Shown: positions 1 through 5,016 of the stretch, piece after piece
Layout of the letters: the number at the start of each line of letters is the position of its first letter
Numbering within the stretch: position 1 is the first letter of the stretch
From: an uncultured Clostridia bacterium
Lineage (GTDB): Bacteria > Bacillota > Clostridia > Christensenellales > Borkfalkiaceae
DNA length: 6,907 nt
Assembly: GCA_946628865.1 (NCBI GenBank)
Contig: CAMOXE010000108.1
Coordinates: 1-6,907, forward strand
Direction: 5' to 3'
Translations under genes and position numbers: made by a program
Notes under the pieces: model-generated
Database searches by the model: none
Told to the model about the DNA's origin: nothing
The model's input: the letters and a program-made list of their open reading frames with translations, nothing else

Positions 1-743
1 AGTTTTTGGAAATTTTTCGCCTTGGACGCTTTTGCCGCGGCAATGATCGCCTCTTTCGTAAACGAAAGTTCGCCCGTCCATTTTTTGAAGTAGTTGCCGT
101 CCTCCAGATCCGGTTTCTTGTTCGGTGAGACGACGGCGATGACGTCTGAAATATCCCCGCTTAAAAGCGTGTATGAAGAAAGTTCCTTTTCGATTTTCAC
201 CGCGGAGGTAAGTCCCCTTGCGGCGAAATCGTTCGCGACTTTCAAAATGTAGCGAAACGGCGCGGCAGAGCCTTTAAGATCGACGCAGTACTTAACTATC
301 ATCAGCATCGCCTCGGGCTTTATCGAATACTCTTCCATAAGCGAGAAATAAGCGGAGTACTCCGAGGTGGTTATAAGCCTTTCGGGGATCAAAACCTGAA
401 GTGATTTATTAAACTCCGTATACTTTTCGGGCTTAAACTTTTTGGGCGATAACGAACTTATAGGCAGGTATTTGACCAAAAACGGTTCATATGAAACTAT
501 ATCTATAAGTCCGAATTCTTCCCAATATTTAAAGCAGTCCGTAACGCAGTTCGGCTCTAAGCGAATATCTTCCGAAAACTTTTCGAGATCGGTCTCTCCG
601 CCGAAAGAGCATAGCATAAGACCGTAAAGGTAGACCTTGACGGCGTCTCCGGTAGCCTCGGGGAGGTAGTCGGAGATAAACTTACCGCTTATTACGGCGT
701 TTGAGTTTTTATTGTAATCTTTGGTAAATTCACAAAACGACAT
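1..743 (-). CDS. DnaD-domain replication initiation protein (3' end beyond the window)
   Basis: The reading frame runs from ATG at 743-741 leftwards without a stop to the window edge, giving 247 codons. The start MSFCEFTKDY and the following VKVYLYGL segment (residues about 35-42) look like the N-terminal winged-helix part of clostridial DnaD-like proteins. Residues about 125-180 fit a first DnaD/DnaB_2 helical domain (PFRYILKVANDF, then an RGL turn). Residues about 218-247 (YFKKWTGELSFTKEAI) fit the start of the second copy. Family proteins act in the primosome, helping to load the replicative helicase at origins or stalled forks; they are cytoplasmic and bind DNA. About 50-80 residues are probably missing. 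A helicase loader gene (DnaI/DnaC-like) often follows in Clostridia, but it would lie outside this window. No good Shine-Dalgarno precedes the ATG. The conserved N-terminus nevertheless supports this start. Confidence 0.85.
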   Translation of the reverse strand, partial: MSFCEFTKDYNKNSNAVISGKFISDYLPEATGDAVKVYLYGLMLCSFGGETDLEKFSEDIRLEPNCVTDCFKYWEEFGLIDIVSYEPFLVKYLPISSLSPKKFKPEKYTEFNKSLQVLIPERLITTSEYSAYFSLMEEYSIKPEAMLMIVKYCVDLKGSAAPFRYILKVANDFAARGLTSAVKIEKELSSYTLLSGDISDVIAVVSPNKKPDLEDGNYFKKWTGELSFTKEAIIAAAKASKAKNFQK

Positions 744-750
744 ACTCGGA

Positions 751-779
751 ATTATATCTCACTTCCGAAAAAAAATCAA
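751..779 (-). promoter_or_regulatory. Sigma-A-type promoter for the dnaD-like gene
   Basis: Read on the minus strand, TTGATT (779-774) is followed after exactly 17 bp by TATAAT (756-751). The -10 box is perfect and the -35 box matches 4 of 6. The predicted transcription start falls at about 745-743, on the ATG itself, so the mRNA would be leaderless or nearly so. The -35 box lies in the outer end of the putative decayed inverted-repeat element. Confidence 0.6.
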
Positions 780-906
780 TTCAAATTCCGTAATAAAATT
801 CAAACCACAATATTTTGTGCCGCTTAAAATCCGCGCTCACTATTTTGTCGGTTATGGTTGAAACCGTGTAAGAGCCGAAATGCAGACGTTTCAGCGAGTT
901 GAATTC
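774..906. repeat. Decayed copy of the inverted-repeat element found at 4734-5002
   Basis: The left end, TCAATTCAAATTCCG at 776-790, matches TCAATTCATATCCG at 4739-4752 at 13 of 15 aligned positions with one gap. On the right, 874-900 matches 4957-4983 without gaps at 21 of 27 positions, sharing GCCGAAAT, ACG and CGAGTT. It is followed by GAATT, as in the intact element once about 7 bp are deleted. The two similar segments lie in the same order and orientation in both places, which argues against chance. The middle is too diverged to align with confidence, and this copy is about half as long as the other. No coding potential is seen. Confidence 0.5.
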
Positions 907-955
907 CAAGTTGTGCGAAAATTAGGAAAAAGTTGTAAAAAGTAATACAATATAC

Positions 956-984
956 TTTTCATTTTGTAAAAAAAAGTGTATAAT
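956..984 (+). promoter_or_regulatory. Sigma-A-type promoter for the four-gene operon
   Basis: TTTTCA (956-961, 4 of 6 to the -35 consensus) lies 17 bp before a perfect TATAAT (979-984). The surrounding 920-1007 is strongly AT-rich. Transcription should start near 991, giving a leader of about 40 nt before the hydrolase-like gene. No operator palindrome is obvious. Confidence 0.6.
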
Positions 985-1032
985 ATATCAAGATAATTAT
1001 ATATTAAATGCGCGTAATGCGCGGTGCGGATA

Positions 1033-2709
1033 ATGATTTTTGATTCGAGATTGCTTACTCCCATATCGCTATGGAAACAATTTAATGCCGACGAGCCTCT
1101 CTCTTCGAGTAAAATCGGCGAGATAAAATACGATAAACTTGCTTTTAGCGAGTATTATTTTTCAGGGCGAACGACTAAAAGCGGGCGGGTGCGAATTTAC
1201 GGTCTGTACGTTTCTCCCGACGACGGTAAAAAGCATTCCGCGCTTTTGTATATTCCGGAAACCACGGAGAAAATGAGTTACGAATCGGTAAACGAATACG
1301 CGAAGATGGGATATTCGGTGCTTGCCATCGATCTTTACGGCAAGCGCGACGGCGCTGAGAATTTCACGGTCTATCCCGCCGACGTCGAGTACGCCAACTA
1401 TGAACTTCGCGGTAGATATATGGACTACGTCGACGGCGACGCCACCGAGACCACCTGGTACGAGTGGACGGCGGCGTGCAAGTACGCGCTTCGGTTTTTA
1501 AAATCGCTCGGTGCGGAGAAGATCGGTGTCATAGGCGTAAAGAGCGGAGCGAATATCGCGTGGCAACTTGCCGCAACGGAAGAAGATCTTGCGCTGGCGG
1601 TAATGATGTTCGGCGCGGGCTGGTCGGCGTATAAGGGTATACCCAAGTATTCGGGGAAAGATTTGGTCATGGACGACGAGCGCAGAAGATACGTCGCCGC
1701 GGTTGACGCGCACGCATACGCTCAGTACGTCAAATGCCCCGTGCTTTATATGACTTCGACAAATAGCGACGAATTCGACTTCGATCGCGCAAGCGACACT
1801 TTGATGCGCATAAACCCCGAAGTTGATTATTATTTCAATTTTGCGCCGGCGCTGGACGCGTATCTGGACGAATACTGCAAGAAAGACGAAGAAGTGTTTC
1901 TTGCTAAGTATTTGGGTAAGTCGAAGAAAGATTTTGTGGCAGTGCCGAAAGTAAAAGCCACGCAGGACGGGGCGTACATTTCTATAGACCTCGAATTTTC
2001 CGAGCCTGAGAGGGTGGCGGAATACAAGGTGTATTTAAACGAGGGCGTATTGATTCCCGCGCACAGGAACTGGGTGGCTTGCGCGCTGAAAGACGACGGA
2101 GAGTTTTCAAGCGGCAGGCTGAAATTCGAGTACGTTCTGAGCGGAAGGTCGGAACAGGTGTTCATCTTCGCGGTGGTAAGGTATAAAGACGGGACGGGGC
2201 TGTCTACGAAACTTATCAAAAAGGCGACGGAGGGAATACCGCAAAAGCGCGCCAACCTGATATATTCGAGCATAAACGGATTAGACGGAATAACCTTTTA
2301 TGACAAAGCCGACGAAAACGTCGGGATATTCGTAAACGTCGACGAGTGTATTATGCTTTTGAAAGGCGCCGACGGAATATACGGCGCGTATTCGCCTTAC
2401 GGAATAATCAGTTATAAGTTTTCCGAGCCGTGCTGCCGAGTCGACGAAAATTCGATAATAAAATTAGATATATACGCCTCCGAATACTGTCTTATAAAAA
2501 TTATATTGGTCGTTAAAAAGAACGGCGGAACTGATGAATACGTCTACACGAAAGAAATAGACGCGAGCGAAGTCTGGAACAATCTTACGGTGTTTATAAA
2601 CGAGTTTAAGTCGCAAGAGGGTATGAGTGTGAAGAATTTTGACGATATAATCGCTTTAAAGATAGAATCCGAGAGCAAATACGCCGTAAACAACGTATTG
2701 TTGATTTGA
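1033..2709 (+). CDS. Alpha/beta-hydrolase-fold protein with C-terminal beta-rich domains, probably catalytically inactive
   Basis: The protein has 558 aa and no signal peptide or membrane segment, so it is probably cytoplasmic. Residues about 30-290 resemble the acetylxylan esterase / dienelactone hydrolase type of alpha/beta hydrolase: GYSVLAIDLYGKRDG, a long helix, IGVIGVKSGANIAWQLAA as the nucleophile elbow, and AHAYAQYVKCPVLYM before the acid loop. In the elbow the GxSxG serine is replaced by Lys170 (codon 1540-1542). Where family members carry the catalytic His, the sequence is ALDAYLDE, with no His. Residues about 305-390 look like an Ig- or fibronectin-like beta domain. Residues about 405-558 look like a jelly-roll, ending in a strand pattern common in carbohydrate-binding modules; this is a weak, fold-level reading. 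The start is uncertain: neither ATG 1033 nor GTG 1024 (three residues longer) has a good Shine-Dalgarno. I prefer ATG. The TGA stop lies in the ribosome binding site of the signal peptidase gene, suggesting coupled translation. The function is unknown. Confidence 0.72.
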   Translation: MIFDSRLLTPISLWKQFNADEPLSSSKIGEIKYDKLAFSEYYFSGRTTKSGRVRIYGLYVSPDDGKKHSALLYIPETTEKMSYESVNEYAKMGYSVLAIDLYGKRDGAENFTVYPADVEYANYELRGRYMDYVDGDATETTWYEWTAACKYALRFLKSLGAEKIGVIGVKSGANIAWQLAATEEDLALAVMMFGAGWSAYKGIPKYSGKDLVMDDERRRYVAAVDAHAYAQYVKCPVLYMTSTNSDEFDFDRASDTLMRINPEVDYYFNFAPALDAYLDEYCKKDEEVFLAKYLGKSKKDFVAVPKVKATQDGAYISIDLEFSEPERVAEYKVYLNEGVLIPAHRNWVACALKDDGEFSSGRLKFEYVLSGRSEQVFIFAVVRYKDGTGLSTKLIKKATEGIPQKRANLIYSSINGLDGITFYDKADENVGIFVNVDECIMLLKGADGIYGAYSPYGIISYKFSEPCCRVDENSIIKLDIYASEYCLIKIILVVKKNGGTDEYVYTKEIDASEVWNNLTVFINEFKSQEGMSVKNFDDIIALKIESESKYAVNNVLLI

Positions 2710-2711
2710 GG
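2708..2711 (+). promoter_or_regulatory. Shine-Dalgarno GAGG that fixes the signal peptidase start
   Basis: GAGG at 2708-2711 lies 6 nt before ATG 2718 and includes the last two bases of the upstream TGA stop. It favours ATG 2718 over the in-frame TTG at 2706, which has no comparable site. The arrangement suggests that ribosomes ending the hydrolase gene re-initiate on this one. Confidence 0.7.
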
Positions 2712-2717
2712 TACGCG

Positions 2718-3296
2718 ATGCTTAGAGGAAGATTGCTCGGCGAGAACGATTACGAAGAGTTCTCTCCGATCGATAAAATATTCAATGCAATAATAATAAT
2801 TCTGACCGTGCTTATGCTGTCGGCGATTTTCGTAAAGGAAGTATGGCTTAAGCCGTATCTTATATCCGGAACGTCGATGGAAAGGACGTTACAGTCGGAC
2901 GATTGGGTGCTGGCGGACGCTCTTAAAGCGCCTAAGCGCGGCGACGTTGTGATAATATACAACCGCCGTAAAGAAGTAATGCTCGTAAAGCGGGTAATAG
3001 CCCTGCCGGGCGACGTTATCCGCTACGACCAAAACGGCGCGGTGTACGACAAGACCGACGACGGGTATAAGAAAAGGGAAGAGGACTACGCGCTGATAAA
3101 AACAAACGCTTTTCCCGTGCTATCCGAAGAGATAACGGTAGGCGAAGGCGAAGTGTTCGTGATGGGCGACAACAGGGGCGTAAGCGAGGACAGCAGGCGC
3201 TGGGGCGCAATGCTGATATCGGACATAAAAGGCGTCGTAAGTCAATGGGTAATAGATAACAGAAAGACGTTGCGGTGGATATACCCGTACGTTTGA
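2718..3296 (+). CDS. lepB: Type I signal peptidase
   Basis: This 192-aa protein is a typical short Gram-positive signal peptidase I. It cleaves signal peptides from exported preproteins at the outer face of the membrane. One N-terminal membrane helix lies at about residues 21-41 (IFNAIIIILTVLMLSAIF). Box B is SGTSMERTL with the nucleophile Ser53 (codon 2874-2876). Box D is VKRVIALPGD with the general-base Lys91. Box E is GDNRGVSEDSRRWG. The Ser/Lys dyad and all core boxes are intact, so it should be active. One oddity is box B: the usual SMxPTL proline is Arg here (SMERTL). The C-terminus ends shortly after the last strand, without a second membrane helix. Spacing and Shine-Dalgarno overlap tie it to the gene before it, and a 34-bp gap separates it from the degV-family gene. 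Confidence 0.95.
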   Translation: MLRGRLLGENDYEEFSPIDKIFNAIIIILTVLMLSAIFVKEVWLKPYLISGTSMERTLQSDDWVLADALKAPKRGDVVIIYNRRKEVMLVKRVIALPGDVIRYDQNGAVYDKTDDGYKKREEDYALIKTNAFPVLSEEITVGEGEVFVMGDNRGVSEDSRRWGAMLISDIKGVVSQWVIDNRKTLRWIYPYV

Positions 3297-3315
3297 TTTA
3301 AATAAAAGCAATGGC

Positions 3316-3322
3316 AGGAGGT
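3316..3322 (+). promoter_or_regulatory. Strong Shine-Dalgarno AGGAGGT for the degV-family gene
   Basis: AGGAGGT at 3316-3322 is a near-complete anti-16S match, 8 nt before ATG 3331. It is the strongest ribosome binding site in the window. It shows that this genome uses canonical Shine-Dalgarno initiation, which makes the weak or missing sites before the genes starting at 743 and 1033 notable. Confidence 0.85.
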
Positions 3323-3330
3323 TGTCATAA

Positions 3331-4179
3331 ATGGAAACGAAAATAAAACTCACGTCTGACAGTACTTGTGATCTTACCGAGGAACTCATGCAAAAAAGCG
3401 GAGTAACGATTTGTCCCATCGCCATAATTTTGGGCGATGAAGAGAAATTCGACACCGTAAACGTCGACGCGGAAGGTGTTCTGGATTTCGTGAGGGAAAC
3501 CGGTAAACTGCCCAAGACCGCGGCGACCCCCGCCGAAACTTATAAAGAGTTTTTTAAGAAGAATACCGCCGACGGCGAAACGCTTATACACTTTTGCATT
3601 TCGTCGAAAGCGTCGTCTTGCTATCTGAACGCGGTAGAGGCGGCGAAAGATGTAAAGGGCGTATACGTCGTGGATTCGCTTGCGCTTTCCGGCGGGCAAG
3701 GACTTCAGATAATGAAGGCTGCGGACCTTATCAAAGAGGGGAAAAGCGCGGAAGAGATAATCGAGGCGCTGAAAGAATTGACGCCGAAAACGCAACTCTC
3801 GTTCGTAGTGGACACTCTCGAGTTTTTGCAAAAGGGCGGCAGATGTTCGACTCTTGCGGCGGTCAGCGCGAAACTGCTTAAAATCCACCCGTCCATATAC
3901 AGCAAGGACGGAGAGTTGAAAGTCCAGAAGAAATATATCGGGAATATGCAGAGATGTTTAACGCAGTACGTTTCGGATCTTGCGTCGGAGTTCAAAGATT
4001 ACGACAAAACCCGCGCCTTCATAACTCACAGTCCCGCGGATAAAGAACTCGTCGATCTCGTGACGGAAAAGGCGAAGGAACTGTTCGATTTCGACGAGAT
4101 ATACGAAACGTTTGCGGGAAGTACCGTAACGAGCCATTGCGGCAGAAACACTATAGGACTTCTGTTTTTGAATAAATGA
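3331..4179 (+). CDS. DegV-family fatty-acid-binding protein (FakB-like)
   Basis: The 282-aa length is normal for the DegV family. These cytoplasmic proteins bind a fatty acid; in Firmicutes that have the FakA kinase they present it as the FakB subunit for phosphorylation, feeding exogenous fatty acids into phospholipid synthesis. The N-terminal domain has the TSDSTCDLT motif (residues 8-16), and a TPAETY motif follows at about 66-71. IHFCISSKASSCY (about 86-98) carries the conserved serines near the carboxylate. VVDSLALSGGQG (about 113-124) and FLQKGGRCSTLAA (about 165-177) match the family's domain-linking regions. HCGRNTIGLLF closes the fold near the C-terminus; the usual Pro in HxGP is Arg here. 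The start is secured by AGGAGGT. The stop overlaps the ATG of the next gene, so the two are probably translationally coupled. No fakA homologue is in the window, so the FakB role is inferred. Confidence 0.92.
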   Translation: METKIKLTSDSTCDLTEELMQKSGVTICPIAIILGDEEKFDTVNVDAEGVLDFVRETGKLPKTAATPAETYKEFFKKNTADGETLIHFCISSKASSCYLNAVEAAKDVKGVYVVDSLALSGGQGLQIMKAADLIKEGKSAEEIIEALKELTPKTQLSFVVDTLEFLQKGGRCSTLAAVSAKLLKIHPSIYSKDGELKVQKKYIGNMQRCLTQYVSDLASEFKDYDKTRAFITHSPADKELVDLVTEKAKELFDFDEIYETFAGSTVTSHCGRNTIGLLFLNK

Positions 4180-4733
4180 TGACGAAATTATACGACGATA
4201 AAGACTACGAAACGGCTTATCGGTTGAAACGGAAACTGCTTGCCGTATATCTCGCCGCGCTTGCCGCGGTGTTCGCCGCGTGCGCGGTGGTATTCGTGCT
4301 GTTTCTATTGATGCCTTACGCCTCCACGCCGGAACTGAAAGCGCGGAAAGATCTGTATATGTTCATCGACTGCGCGCTGTCGGTTTTATTCGCGATTTAC
4401 TCCGTGATATATATCTGTATACCGTATCGGAGAGCGCGGTTCTACTTTAAAATGTTAGACGATATGCGCGTCGGCGAAAAGACGAAAAACGTCGCTACGT
4501 TTTTGAGAAACGACGAAACGATTACGGAAGTGAGGTTCGTTGATTTTCGCACGATGGTGGTTTTGGAGTGGTCTGAAAAGACGCAGGAGTATATGCGCAG
4601 AAACGTCCTCGTGGATAAAGAAAAGCCGATGCCGGATTTTAAAAGCGGCGACATAATAACTTACGAAACGCACGCGAACATGCTCGTGTCTTACGGGCTA
4701 AAATCGGACGACGACGTGTTCGGAGATTTATAG
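4176..4733 (+). CDS. Two-helix membrane protein of unknown function
   Basis: I do not recognise this 185-aa protein. After a charged N-terminus (residues 1-20), a long hydrophobic helix runs over about 21-47 (Ala/Val/Leu-rich). A short Pro/Lys loop follows, then a second helix at about 60-83, then the positive stop-transfer YRRAR. By the positive-inside rule both termini should be cytoplasmic. The remaining 100 residues are soluble and look alpha/beta: VRFVDFRTMVVLEWSEKTQEY may be a beta hairpin, and DFKSGDIITYETHANMLVSYG resembles a small barrel-like strand pair. The ATG lies in an ATGA overlap with the degV-family stop, a second ATG follows at once (4179), and no Shine-Dalgarno is visible, so coupling is likely. 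A partnership with DegV in lipid handling is possible but unproven. The stop lies exactly next to the inverted-repeat element, so the C-terminus may have been altered by its insertion. Confidence 0.75.
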   Translation: MMTKLYDDKDYETAYRLKRKLLAVYLAALAAVFAACAVVFVLFLLMPYASTPELKARKDLYMFIDCALSVLFAIYSVIYICIPYRRARFYFKMLDDMRVGEKTKNVATFLRNDETITEVRFVDFRTMVVLEWSEKTQEYMRRNVLVDKEKPMPDFKSGDIITYETHANMLVSYGLKSDDDVFGDL

Positions 4734-4736
4734 CCG

Positions 4737-4755
4737 AGTCAATTCATATCCGAAC
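4737..4755 (+). repeat. Left terminal inverted repeat
   Basis: AGTCAATTCATATCCGAAC is the exact reverse complement of 4981-4999. It starts 4 nt after the TAG stop of the upstream gene. Confidence 0.9.
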
Positions 4756-4980
4756 CCGCCTTAAATAAGTCTTTTCCGTTCGGCTGGCGAGTTCTCGCGC
4801 AATGAATTAGTACTCTATTACGCTCGCTCTTACCAAAATGCTCGTAAAATATTTTATTTAAGGTGCAAAGCATTTAAGCAGTGCAATTTCGAGTGGGTTT
4901 TTACAAAGGCGAACGCAGTCGCAACTCATACTACAAGTGAGAATTTGCGAAAATACGCCGAAATTCCAACGCTTAAACGA

Positions 4981-4999
4981 GTTCGGATATGAATTGACT
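4981..4999 (-). repeat. Right terminal inverted repeat
   Basis: This is the exact reverse complement of 4737-4755. Read outwards it contains TTGACT (4994-4999), which looks like a -35 box, but no -10 box follows at a suitable distance. It ends 5 nt before the pepF AAGGAG. Confidence 0.9.
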
Positions 5000-5004
5000 T
5001 GGAT

Positions 5005-5010
5005 AAGGAG
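5005..5010 (+). promoter_or_regulatory. Shine-Dalgarno AAGGAG that fixes the pepF start
   Basis: AAGGAG at 5005-5010 lies 6 nt before ATG 5017. The in-frame TTG at 4999 would place this site inside the coding region and overlap the terminal repeat, so ATG 5017 is preferred. Confidence 0.85.
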
Positions 5011-5016
5011 AATAAA

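Larger units (their letters stand above)
4734..5002. mobile_element. MITE-like non-coding fold-back element
   Basis: The region is bounded by perfect 19-bp inverted repeats (4737-4755 and 4981-4999). These extend by two outer base pairs (CC at 4734-4735 with GG at 5001-5002) across one mismatch. The interior retains inverted matches in the same register: TTCGGC 4779-4784 with GCCGAA 4957-4962, TAGTA 4808-4812 with TACTA 4929-4933, and CTCG 4841-4844 with CGAG 4890-4893. The whole 269 bp is therefore a decayed palindrome. There is no open reading frame of note, no transposase and no clear promoter or terminator. Size, termini and lack of genes fit a miniature inverted-repeat transposable element. 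A clean target duplication is not seen (ATAG against ATAA at the flanks is weak). It could instead be a structured intergenic repeat of another kind. It begins directly after a stop codon and ends 3 bp before the pepF Shine-Dalgarno. Confidence 0.7.

Noticed and set aside
442..627. Plus-strand open frame of 61 codons
   Set aside because: It lies wholly antisense to the well-supported DnaD-domain gene and has no recognisable protein features or ribosome binding site.
848..868. CGGTT/AACCG inverted repeat as an operator or attenuator
   Set aside because: The stem is only 5 bp and its position upstream of both promoters' core elements gives no clear regulatory role.
2706..2717. TTG 2706 as the signal peptidase start
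   Set aside because: It has no Shine-Dalgarno, while ATG 2718 has GAGG at ideal spacing; the extra four residues are not needed by the family.
3325..3888. Minus-strand open frame of 187 codons
   Set aside because: It mirrors the coding bias of the degV-family gene on the opposite strand; its product is Arg/Phe-rich low-complexity sequence with no domain.
4787..4798. GCGAG-TT-CTCGC hairpin as a terminator after the membrane protein gene
   Set aside because: The loop would be only 2 nt and no run of T follows; it is better explained as part of the fold-back element.
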